A DNA stretch of 64,000 nt from the NCBI RefSeq assembly GCF_037976325.1, contig NZ_CP150265.1:5531001-5595000 (forward strand), given 5' to 3'. Position 1 is the first letter of the stretch; the number at the start of each line of letters is the position of its first letter. Origin of the DNA: Paenibacillus sp. FSL K6-3182 (GTDB lineage: Bacteria > Bacillota > Bacilli > Paenibacillales > Paenibacillaceae). Shown one piece after another: positions 1 to 7,545 of this stretch. The notes beneath the pieces are model-generated. The model had not been told where the DNA came from. It saw only the letters and a list, made by a program, of their open reading frames with translations, and made no database searches. Position numbers and translations under genes: made by a program.

Positions 1-324
1 CCGAATGCCAAGCACATCCTCGTATAGCTGGCTCCACCGATTGTTATCGAGTGTCTCCCCCGGAAAATTGGCTATCAAATCCGTAAAGTCTTCGTCTATT
101 TCCCGTACGAGCGAAATTTCGATCGGAGGATTATATTTGGTTAAGCCTAAATCCGAATACATCGATTGTTCCGTACCTTCGGTATCAGGCTTCTCTGCCG
201 CTTCCTTATTTTCGCACGCCGTAAGCGTCTGCATAAACATGAATACGGCGAGCATGAGCGCAGCCTTATTCCAAATTCGCTTCCGCAAGATGACAACCCC
301 ATTTCTCGACAACGAATTAATCAT
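1..324 (-). CDS. Solute-binding lipoprotein, N-terminal part (cut by window edge)
   Basis: The first 108 residues of a minus-strand gene are visible; the rest lies beyond base 1. It opens with a basic N-terminus, a hydrophobic stretch and a lipobox ending LTAC near residue 38, so it is a secreted lipoprotein anchored by a diacylglyceryl cysteine. The mature part contains a segment like YNPPIEISLVREIDED, typical of LplA/YesO-type sugar ABC solute-binding proteins of Paenibacillus. The ATG at 324 is chosen because an upstream ATG at 328 stops after three codons; GGAG lies about 14 bases upstream, which is rather far. A terminator at 453-476 separates it from the FtsX permease gene, so it probably has its own promoter. 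Family is fairly sure, substrate unknown. Confidence 0.7.
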   Translation of the reverse strand, partial: MINSLSRNGVVILRKRIWNKAALMLAVFMFMQTLTACENKEAAEKPDTEGTEQSMYSDLGLTKYNPPIEISLVREIDEDFTDLIANFPGETLDNNRWSQLYEDVLGIR

Positions 325-452
325 GCATGTTTATTATTCTCCATGATTGATCACCAAAAAATCAAGAGCCAATCCTTTATAATGTTACCCAATCTTTACT
401 TGATGAAAAAAACGAGGCACAAATCGGAACCCGATTGCCGATAGCATGCAAA

Positions 453-476
453 AAACACGCCGGTTCTGGCGTGTTT
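453..476 (-). terminator. Rho-independent terminator after the FtsX permease gene
   Basis: A 9-bp perfect stem (AAACACGCC / GGCGTGTTT) with a 6-base loop is followed on the minus strand by a run of six T. It lies 13 bases past the stop of the permease gene and closes the putative peptide-export operon. Confidence 0.85.
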
Positions 477-488
477 CATGTAGGCCTA

Positions 489-3341
489 TTATTCCTCTCC
501 CAGCTTAAGCGCTTGGCTAATTCGCGTACGCGACAACCGGTAGACGAGAATCGACAAGCCGATGCCAATCGTGAGCCCAACAATGCCATAGAGCTGCACA
601 TAATCTCCCAGCTTGCGCACGATTTGGAACGGCGGCACTTGCTCCGTTGTTGCGAAAGACATTTCGAACAGCGGAACGTATAGATCGCTCGTCAAGTTGC
701 CGATATAGACGCCGATAATGATTGCGGCTCCCGAGGTGAGCGCCTGCTCGCTGACAAGCATGCCGAATACCTGGTAGAACGGAATGCCCATTGCCTGCAG
801 CACTCCGTATTGAAGCGTGCGTCCGGATAAGGTCAGTACCCAGAAGATCAAGAAGCCGAAGAAGCAGATGAGCATCGCAACGGCAAAACCAAGCGTCATA
901 ACGCCGTTCATTGCCATCCGCAGCGGAGCGTTCGCGGACTGTATCAATTCCTGCTTTGCGTCACGGACACCCACAAGCGGAATTCCTTTCTCCGCAAGCT
1001 GATCGTAGATATGCGAGCTGGAAATGCCGGCCTTCAGCTTATACCATACCTCGTATGGCTCGAGTCCAATCCGATTCTGAATTGTACCCAGATGTCCAAC
1101 GATCAGATGAGGTTTCTCCGTCTCCTTGTCTCCGAACGACCTTTCGGAAGGTAGAGGATTCCATGTCGGCCAATAGTCGATAATGCCATATACAGTGAAC
1201 AGGGCTTGGGATTGTCCCTGCCAATAAACCCGAATATTATCGCCCGGCTTTACGCCGTGCTCCTCGGCAATGGAACGAGAGACGAGCACCGCCATCGGGT
1301 CTGGCGCAATAAGATTAAGATAGTTGTTAATGTGAGAATCAAGCAATCCGTCTTTCATCCAGACCGTCTTGCCGTAATCCAACGTGTCGATGCCGATTAT
1401 CGTCATAACGCCTGAGCTCTTGTTTTTCGTTTCTACGAAAAACGCGTCTTCCTTCCTGAACACTTTGGCTGCCGATTCCACGCCATCCAGCTCTCTCATC
1501 GGCTGGATGGGCGGCTCAATGTACTTCATTTGCTTCGAATTCGGTGCCAGACTTGCTTGACCTCCGGAATCGGACTCGTAGGTTTCCCACTTGGCCTTCA
1601 CCGTGATATCCGCGCCGATAGCATATTGGATTTTACTTTCCATATTATCGTTAATTGTCCGCGCTGCATTGGCACTGAACAACCCTGTCGCTACAGTCAT
1701 AATTAGAAACACCTTGATCGTCAAATATTGGCCGGATGAGCGACTGATCTGCACAAGCGAATGGTAAAGCGACGGCGGCCACCATCTGCGACCAGCCCAA
1801 TATAAGAACCGAATGAACCATGGATAGACGCGAAGCGCCAATAGCCCCCCGCCAAGCGCGAACATTGCGGGCATGAAGAACAGCAGAGGATCAACCTGCA
1901 AGACATTGGCATCGAGCGCAAGCCGCTGCAAATCGTCCATTCGTTTATTGAAGTTAATCAGTAAATAGATGGCCAATCCGACCAAAATAATATCAATTCC
2001 GCTCTTGTACCAGAACGAGAGCTTAGCTCCTCGAGCCATCTTCTGCTTGTGGCTAACGATGCTGACGCGAGTAGCCATAAATGCCGGAATCAGGATCAGC
2101 ACAAGCGCCGCACCAACGGCAACCGCTCCAATCTTGTAAGACTTGCTGCTCAAGCTGATCTCAAGCGCCGAACGCTGGACGAACTCCAGAAAGCCGCTGG
2201 AAGCGCCCAGCAATTGTGTAAATTTCACGCCAAGAAACGGTCCGATCGCAAGTGCACTGAGGCCAAGAAGCAAGCCTTCTACGGTATAAGCCGTCATCAG
2301 CTGCGTACGGCTTGCTCCTCGGCTGCGCAGCACGGATATTTCCGTCTTCTGCTGATTAATAATCAGGTTTGCAACCATATATAAATAGAAGGAGAGCATT
2401 AGCATGACGGGCGTGTACAACGCCAACATCATAACGGTCAGTTGACTCTCCGTCGAATGATATGATGCCGCTGTCGGCGTTGCCGGAATTTCGACCTCGG
2501 CAATGCCGATATAACCTTGGAAAAAACGTCGAATCTCGGTATCCGCCTTAACGAGCTGATCGATAAACTCAACGTTCAATTGCTCATATTCCATAGCATA
2601 ACGCCATTCAAGGAAAGCGATTGCCGCTTTGCCTCCTTGTACAAACTCGCGCTCGAACGTCTCGAATGGAATCATGAATCCGTCAACGACCTCTTCTGCA
2701 ACAAAAGGCAAATATGGCTCCGCATTTGGATCGGTTACAATAAGTCCAACAGGGATTACACGGAAGCGTGCACGATCCCCTGTCATCACTTCGGCGATCA
2801 GTTCTTCTCCGAGCTCCCTCTTCGTCGACAGCAAGAAGCGTTCTGTAACGAGCGCCTCGTAGACGCCGTCCGTTCGATCGACGGGCATCCGTCCCTCAAT
2901 AAGAAGAACCCGATGTTCCATGTCCGTCAGCGTCCTAAAGCCGCCTGTCGCATTCAGCACTTTCTTCTCTTGCTCCGACGCGTCCGCCCCGTATATTTTC
3001 ATTTTTGATGTAAATCTTTGTTGGTAGAACGCTCTTGCTTCCATACCCAACCGCTCGGGTATCGATTGTACGAATTGATCGGCCTCGGCGATCTGGCTTC
3101 TCGTCTTCTCGTCCGTCGTCTTGGAGGAGACGGTCGTACTAATTCCTACATATCCAGGAAATACAGCTTCCCTCTCTTGAAGCTGCTGGAGCTCCCTCAG
3201 CAACGTCCGCTGCAGGATGGCATCAGAATAAAGGGGCATCGAGCAGAATAGAGCCACACATACAGTCAGACCGAACCACAAGTTCAGCTGCAGCCACTTA
3301 TTATTCACCATCTTGCGGAGAATCATCGTCCATAATGCCAT
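489..3341 (-). CDS. FtsX-family ABC permease (MacB/LolCE-like topology), 950 aa
   Basis: A large integral membrane protein. A first transmembrane helix lies near residues 15-40, followed by a long extracytoplasmic domain (about 45-300). A first FtsX-type membrane block (about 305-430) is followed by further helices near 455-520, a second extracytoplasmic domain (about 570-790) and a C-terminal FtsX block (about 800-940). This duplicated FtsX layout is usual for permeases that use an ATPase to drive mechanical work or lipoprotein/peptide release at the membrane. No separate LolD/MacB-type ATPase is encoded next to it; the only neighbouring ATPase is fused to the exporter upstream, whose stop is 55 bases before this start. 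It is the last gene of the operon. The partner ATPase may be encoded elsewhere. Substrate unknown. Confidence 0.85.
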   Translation of the reverse strand: MALWTMILRKMVNNKWLQLNLWFGLTVCVALFCSMPLYSDAILQRTLLRELQQLQEREAVFPGYVGISTTVSSKTTDEKTRSQIAEADQFVQSIPERLGMEARAFYQQRFTSKMKIYGADASEQEKKVLNATGGFRTLTDMEHRVLLIEGRMPVDRTDGVYEALVTERFLLSTKRELGEELIAEVMTGDRARFRVIPVGLIVTDPNAEPYLPFVAEEVVDGFMIPFETFEREFVQGGKAAIAFLEWRYAMEYEQLNVEFIDQLVKADTEIRRFFQGYIGIAEVEIPATPTAASYHSTESQLTVMMLALYTPVMLMLSFYLYMVANLIINQQKTEISVLRSRGASRTQLMTAYTVEGLLLGLSALAIGPFLGVKFTQLLGASSGFLEFVQRSALEISLSSKSYKIGAVAVGAALVLILIPAFMATRVSIVSHKQKMARGAKLSFWYKSGIDIILVGLAIYLLINFNKRMDDLQRLALDANVLQVDPLLFFMPAMFALGGGLLALRVYPWFIRFLYWAGRRWWPPSLYHSLVQISRSSGQYLTIKVFLIMTVATGLFSANAARTINDNMESKIQYAIGADITVKAKWETYESDSGGQASLAPNSKQMKYIEPPIQPMRELDGVESAAKVFRKEDAFFVETKNKSSGVMTIIGIDTLDYGKTVWMKDGLLDSHINNYLNLIAPDPMAVLVSRSIAEEHGVKPGDNIRVYWQGQSQALFTVYGIIDYWPTWNPLPSERSFGDKETEKPHLIVGHLGTIQNRIGLEPYEVWYKLKAGISSSHIYDQLAEKGIPLVGVRDAKQELIQSANAPLRMAMNGVMTLGFAVAMLICFFGFLIFWVLTLSGRTLQYGVLQAMGIPFYQVFGMLVSEQALTSGAAIIIGVYIGNLTSDLYVPLFEMSFATTEQVPPFQIVRKLGDYVQLYGIVGLTIGIGLSILVYRLSRTRISQALKLGEE

Positions 3342-3396
3342 ATATACACCCCCGTCCTTGATATGAAGTTCATAGCAGGTTGGTTTGAAACCTAGA

Positions 3397-5223
3397 TTAT
3401 CGGTAAGCCAATGACTGCAATTCGAACATTCGGCTATATTCCCCTTGCAAGCTTAGCAATTGTTCATGTGAGCCTTGCTCGACTAGTGTGCCATTCTTCA
3501 TGACTAGAATATGATCCGCCATTCGGCAGCTTCCGAGTCGATGAGAGATGAGCAGCGTAATGCGTCCTTCGGCCAGCTCCGTGAATCGCTTGAACAACTC
3601 CGCTTCAGCCATCGGGTCCATGGATGCTGTAGGCTCGTCAAGTACCATAATTGCAGAATCTCGCATAAACGACCTTGCGAGGGCAAGCTTCTGCCACTGG
3701 CCGACGGACAGCTCGTGCCCCCCATCAAAAATCGGGCCGAGCAACGTATCCATGCCGTCCGGAAGCCCTTGTACAACGTCCGCGGCACCGGACCGCGCGG
3801 CAGCCGCCTCAATTGCGGCCAAGTCTTCCATCCGGCCTACATCGCCGAACCCAATATTCTCCTTCACGGATACTTGGTACCTTAGAAAATCCTGGAATAC
3901 CGCTCCAGTACGGTCGCGAAATGCGTTAACGTCCAGCTCCATCAAGTCAACGCCGTCGTATTTTATAGAGCCCGAATATTCACGGTAAAGTCCAATCAGA
4001 CAATTAACGAGCGTGCTCTTGCCCGCGCCATTCTCCCCTACAATCGCTACTGTCTGATTCGGTTTGATTCGGAACGAAATATCGTTAAGCACGGGCTTCA
4101 GGCTGGTTGGATAGGCAAAAGTCAAATGATCAACGGTAATGCCTTCCGCAATGGGGCTGTTCAGCACATGCCGTCCCTGCCCGTTCTCTTCCTCCTCCGA
4201 ATCCAAAAAGTCGTAATACTCGTTCATGACGAGCGTTTCCTCGTAGATGGACGATAAGTTCTGAGCAATCATGCGCATTGAAGCTTGAGTCGTGGCCAGC
4301 ACTTGCGCGATCGCGACATAAGCCCCGAGCGATAGCTGCTGTGAATAACATACCCAGACCGCATAACAGGAGAATAAAAAGGCAAGCACTCCGTTCAGAC
4401 CTTCAATTCCTATTCGCATCTTTTGCGATCGAAGCTCGACCTTCTTCTGCTCGCCAGCATTTTTCCAGAAATATCCGCCCCAATAGTGTAGCAGCTTATT
4501 AGCGTGCCGATACAATCTGACCTCCTTAGCGGACTGACGGTTGGTCATCAGATCGAAGAAGTAGAACAGGCGCCGCGAGAACGGCGTCTGCACACGCATC
4601 AGCCAATACTTCCATTCACCGATTCTCATATGTACAACAAGCGTCGGAACGACAACAAGCACCATTCCCAGCGACAATACAAAGCTAAAATGCCACAGCA
4701 GGGCGAAGAATGAAGCGACCGTGAGCAGCGATTGGCCAATGGAAAAAAGCTGCTCTATCAGTTGAAAACCTCGAAAAGAGACGTTCATCTTAGCCCTTTG
4801 CAGTTGATCATAGTATTGTGGCTCCTCGAATCGAGACAGCGGAATACTCATTGATTTCCCTGCCAGCATCGTTTCCATTTTGAATTGCGTCTTCTGTTTC
4901 ATCAGCATCGTCATGTATTGGGCTGCGGCATCCAAAAGCGCGCCAATCAGCAGCAGACCGCCGCTTGCCGCCAGCCACTTGACGGGCTCCGACATCTCGC
5001 CATCACGCGTGAGCAATCCGGCGACCGCATCTGTTAATTCCTTCACGACCAATACCTGCATAGCCGGAATGAATGCGCTCACAACTCGCATAACGAGAAG
5101 CAGCAGCACAAGTGGCGCCGATAAACGCCACACGAGCATCAATGAACGCCCCAGTATGGCTATTATGCTACGAATCCCGATGTTCGGTCTCTGAGTTTGA
5201 TTTGTCATATTCATCTTCTCCAT
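3397..5223 (-). CDS. Fused ABC exporter (membrane domain plus ATPase), 608 aa
   Basis: A half-transporter of the exporter type. Six membrane helices occupy about residues 25-325 and a C-terminal nucleotide-binding domain follows. Walker A is GENGAGKST near 396-404, the signature is LSVGQ (usually LSGGQ) near 505, Walker B is IMVLDEP near 525 and the H-loop SHR near 560. There is no N-terminal C39 peptidase domain, so it would not cut a double-glycine leader itself. Starts: ATGs at 5223, 5214 and 5208; a GGAG overlaps the first and best serves the ATG at 5208. A strong AGGAGG further upstream instead serves a short overlapping reading frame (5168-5278), so this gene may be translationally coupled. 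It sits between the redox genes and the FtsX permease. A role in peptide export is inferred from context. Confidence 0.85.
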   Translation of the reverse strand: MEKMNMTNQTQRPNIGIRSIIAILGRSLMLVWRLSAPLVLLLLVMRVVSAFIPAMQVLVVKELTDAVAGLLTRDGEMSEPVKWLAASGGLLLIGALLDAAAQYMTMLMKQKTQFKMETMLAGKSMSIPLSRFEEPQYYDQLQRAKMNVSFRGFQLIEQLFSIGQSLLTVASFFALLWHFSFVLSLGMVLVVVPTLVVHMRIGEWKYWLMRVQTPFSRRLFYFFDLMTNRQSAKEVRLYRHANKLLHYWGGYFWKNAGEQKKVELRSQKMRIGIEGLNGVLAFLFSCYAVWVCYSQQLSLGAYVAIAQVLATTQASMRMIAQNLSSIYEETLVMNEYYDFLDSEEEENGQGRHVLNSPIAEGITVDHLTFAYPTSLKPVLNDISFRIKPNQTVAIVGENGAGKSTLVNCLIGLYREYSGSIKYDGVDLMELDVNAFRDRTGAVFQDFLRYQVSVKENIGFGDVGRMEDLAAIEAAAARSGAADVVQGLPDGMDTLLGPIFDGGHELSVGQWQKLALARSFMRDSAIMVLDEPTASMDPMAEAELFKRFTELAEGRITLLISHRLGSCRMADHILVMKNGTLVEQGSHEQLLSLQGEYSRMFELQSLAYR

Positions 5224-5278
5224 TGCACGCATAGGATTCCGGCTGCTCAAGGTGATGCCATAAAGTCAGTTCAAGCAT
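5168..5278 (-). CDS. Possible 36-residue leader ORF overlapping the exporter start
   Basis: An ATG at 5278 has an almost ideal ribosome binding site (AGGAGG, 6-base spacing) and opens a 36-codon frame that ends inside the exporter gene, overlapping its likely start by about 55 bases in another frame. The peptide is acidic in its second half and has one cysteine; it resembles nothing I recognise. It could be a small protein, or a translated leader that brings ribosomes to the weak start of the exporter. No homology support, so confidence is limited. Confidence 0.35.
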   Translation of the reverse strand: MLELTLWHHLEQPESYACNGEDEYDKSNSETEHRDS

Positions 5279-5344
5279 GAGACGCCTCCTTTTTATCTTT
5301 CACAGTTTCATAACACTTCGAAAAGTTGTTTCGCGTATGCAATT

Positions 5345-5988
5345 TCATTTCAACTCCAGCTCTAACTCTAAAGCATAATGGTGCAGGGATTCACGAATCG
5401 GCAGGCCATTATGAATGGCAGCTAACCGATTAGGACTGCTCCATTGCTCAAAGTAAGGCATGGAAAATGCCTCATGCATGAAGAGCGCTGCCGGAACGGA
5501 ACGTTTCATTTCATGTATAATTAACGTTTAGAGGAGACCACATATTCGCTAACGCCTGTTTCATTCATATTCAGCGGTTCAATTGCGCCGCGCCGATACA
5601 ATTCTAGCATCTGATTAGGCGCAAGTTCGAAGATATCCGGTACATCCTGTGCCCTCTGCGTTACTGTATACAAGTCGGCTGGCTTTGTAGTTTTTATCCA
5701 AGTCGGCACAGAATTAGAGCCTTGTGTCAAACTATAATCATTTATCCAACGTATCGTAATGTTCGTATTGGGATTGAGATCTCCAAATCGTTCGATTTTC
5801 CGCGCTAGCCGATGGTGCTCTACTCCGTAAAACGAGCCGTTACTGGAGACAAGCTGGATGGTCAGCGTGTCTTTCGACTTGGGTTCCTCACTGTTCCGTG
5901 CTGCTTCTTCAGCTGTTGTTGTCGACACGCAGCTGGATAATAAAGTGATGAAGAGCAATGCTACATTTATCATCATTGTGTATTTCAC
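5345..5988 (-). pseudogene. Solute-binding lipoprotein gene with large internal deletion
   Basis: The first part encodes a lipoprotein N-terminus (TLLSSC lipobox) and a segment closely matching residues 45-150 of the intact protein at 7546-8868; both share VPDI-ELxPxQM-ELYR-G-IEPLN. The frame stops at 5521 after VSSKR. Immediately after, in another frame (down to TGA at 5345-5347), the sequence matches the C-terminus of the same protein: MKRSVPA, then AAIHNGLPIRES against LAIRDGQSIRDM. So about 225 central residues were deleted and the junction is out of frame. The likely start is the GTG at 5988 (GGGAG, 7-base spacing); an in-frame ATG at 6051 lies inside the previous gene. Not expected to be functional. 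Confidence 0.85.
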
Positions 5989-6031
5989 GACAGGGCTCCC
6001 ACGATGTAAAAGTAATCTGTCAGATAACCGA

Positions 6032-6628
6032 TTAGACTTGCTGCTCTGCATTAGATCTTTGCCGATAAAAGGCTAGTCTGCTTTTCTTCGACTGCTTTGG
6101 AGCCCACGTAAGGAGAAGGTCAAATTGCTCTTCATTCGTAATCAATCCTTTGGATGTGACTTTACCATCCGGAGATAGCAAATAGCCGAATGGGAAACGA
6201 TCGGTCTTAATTGCTTTCAAACTTTCCTCGTTCTCCAGTTGAACAACCGGCACCATCAGGCTGTAGTTATGACCGATTGCCTTAACCTCTTGCAAATCAC
6301 CATACATCATTGAGATAAACTCGTATTGATCGTTTTTGTTCTGCATGAAAGGATTGATCAGTGGATATAACGTCGTGCATGTGCCGCAGGTCGGAGAGGT
6401 GACCAATATAATTTTCTTTTTTCCTGAATCATTATGAACCGCAGCTTGTCCGCCAGTGATCGTCTGAAAGTGTGTTACTGGAAATTTCTCCCCTAGCGGC
6501 GCACCGAAATCGGAGTACAACAGTTCTTTTAGCTTGAAAGGCATATAGACCTTATTGCGCAACCGCAGCACACTGACCGCTAACATTATGACTAATAACC
6601 ATAGAACAGCATTCGCAATGGATTGCAT
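6032..6628 (-). CDS. Membrane-anchored thioredoxin-like protein (MauD/TlpA type), 198 aa
   Basis: One N-terminal membrane helix (about residues 5-25) is followed by an extracytoplasmic thioredoxin-like domain with the redox motif CGTC near residues 81-84 in VTSPTCGTCTTLYP. Such proteins exchange disulfides outside the membrane, often with a DsbB/VKOR/MauE-like partner that passes electrons to the quinone pool. The gene directly upstream is such a partner (17-base gap). Start: the ATG at 6628 with GGGGGAG 9 bases upstream is preferred over a GTG at 6661 that overlaps the previous gene. The inferred job is making or proofreading disulfides in the cysteine-rich peptide encoded two genes upstream. 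The domain assignment is firm; the substrate is inference. Confidence 0.8.
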   Translation of the reverse strand: MQSIANAVLWLLVIMLAVSVLRLRNKVYMPFKLKELLYSDFGAPLGEKFPVTHFQTITGGQAAVHNDSGKKKIILVTSPTCGTCTTLYPLINPFMQNKNDQYEFISMMYGDLQEVKAIGHNYSLMVPVVQLENEESLKAIKTDRFPFGYLLSPDGKVTSKGLITNEEQFDLLLTWAPKQSKKSRLAFYRQRSNAEQQV

Positions 6629-6644
6629 GTTATCCAACTCCCCC

Positions 6645-7166
6645 TTACTTGGAACCGTCACTTGCTAAAGTACCGAATGCCGCGTACGCCATTAAGCTGT
6701 AAACCAGAAGCACACCGATCGAACCAACTCCAGCATAATAGATATCTTCGATCGGATACTCCGCCCATACAGTTGTTGTTCCGGTTGATAAGAGATATAG
6801 GGTAATGACAAGTAACAGGACAACCCGTAGTACCGTATTCCAACCGAACGACTCTGGATTAATATTGCCGAAGCAATTACAGGCCACTTTCAGCTGGCGT
6901 TTATATGCCCGGTAGATAGACCACACAAAGCAGCCTAGTAAAAACAAGATTATTAAATACGCGAGATACTGAGTCCCTGAAAATATAAGAAGGATCGAAA
7001 CAGATAATTCTAGCAGTACAACAACAGCTGCACTCGGTAAAACAAGTCGACGGCTGATTTCTAATTGTTCAATCGTCTTCTTAAAATCTGCGAAACTGAT
7101 TAGTTTTCCGAATCCAGACAACAAAAAGGTAATCAATAACAGGAACTGCAAAAAGGGACCCATCAC
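6645..7166 (-). CDS. MauE/DoxX-family redox-associated membrane protein, 173 aa
   Basis: Four predicted membrane helices (about residues 5-25, 43-63, 67-85 and 112-130) plus a C-terminal one. A C-x-C pair sits in VACNCFG (96 and 98) and there is another Cys near 79. This fits MauE-type proteins (DoxX-like fold), which form or transfer disulfides at the membrane with a thioredoxin-like MauD partner, found here as the next gene. Start GTG at 7166 with AGGAGG 8 bases upstream; an ATG follows immediately. A hairpin at 7196-7236 lies between it and the cysteine-rich peptide gene. Together these resemble bacteriocin clusters that carry dedicated oxidoreductases, such as sublancin with BdbA/BdbB, although sequence family and precursor differ. 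Confidence 0.8.
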   Translation of the reverse strand: MMGPFLQFLLLITFLLSGFGKLISFADFKKTIEQLEISRRLVLPSAAVVVLLELSVSILLIFSGTQYLAYLIILFLLGCFVWSIYRAYKRQLKVACNCFGNINPESFGWNTVLRVVLLLVITLYLLSTGTTTVWAEYPIEDIYYAGVGSIGVLLVYSLMAYAAFGTLASDGSK

Positions 7167-7195
7167 TTTATGATCCTCCTATTCCAACATGAAAT

Positions 7196-7236
7196 ATAAT
7201 GAGAAAACACGGCATAAAGCCGTGTTTTCTCATTAT
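7196..7236 (-). terminator. Strong intercistronic hairpin (attenuator) after the peptide gene
   Basis: A perfect 18-bp inverted repeat with a 5-base loop (core AAAACACGGC / GCCGTGTTTT). The T-rich 3' arm on the minus strand gives a plausible intrinsic terminator. It starts about 24 bases past the stop of the 44-codon peptide gene and lies about 30 bases before the MauE-like gene. A leaky terminator here would give much more peptide mRNA than downstream mRNA, as is common in bacteriocin operons. Confidence 0.75.
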
Positions 7237-7259
7237 TGTAAGCATGTAGTCCACTGATT

Positions 7260-7394
7260 TTAAAGGTTGCAGCAACCCGACGAAGTCTGGGATAGAATGA
7301 CACCATCACATACGTAATTCACCAGTTGAACCCCCAGTTTAGAAGAACCTCCGCAGGAACTCGCCAGACAGCCCCCTGATTGATATCCACACAT
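7260..7394 (-). CDS. Small cysteine-rich peptide, 44 aa (candidate secreted peptide)
   Basis: ATG at 7394 with an ideal Shine-Dalgarno site (GGAGGTGA, GGAGG ending 7 bases before the ATG). The product has 44 residues with six Cys (positions 2, 9, 14, 29, 41, 42), is rich in Gly and Ser, has a single Lys, and ends in a CC pair two residues before its C-terminus. No signal peptide or clear leader is seen; GG pairs occur at 7-8 and 15-16. A hairpin terminator follows directly, then genes for a MauE-like protein, a thioredoxin-like protein, an ABC exporter and an FtsX permease. Six cysteines beside two disulfide-handling proteins suggest a disulfide-rich exported peptide (bacteriocin, signal or toxin). 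I recognise no family. No radical SAM, lanthionine or glycosyltransferase gene is nearby. Confidence 0.6.
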   Translation of the reverse strand: MCGYQSGGCLASSCGGSSKLGVQLVNYVCDGVILSQTSSGCCNL

Positions 7395-7545
7395 ATAATC
7401 ACCTCCGTTTCTATTTTTTTACCAAGACCAGTCCTTGGAGAGTACAGACTACAGAATCAACAAAACTCTCGGACTCACATTCATTTTAACATTTATGGAA
7501 TAATTTATAATACATGTCTAATTATTGGTTTTTGACTCAAAAACA

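Noticed and set aside
5276..5290. Reading the strong AGGAGG/ATG at 5278 as the true exporter start with a frameshift
   Set aside because: The exporter frame has its own starts at 5223, 5214 and 5208, and the 5278 frame encodes nothing exporter-like, so a leader ORF is the simpler view.
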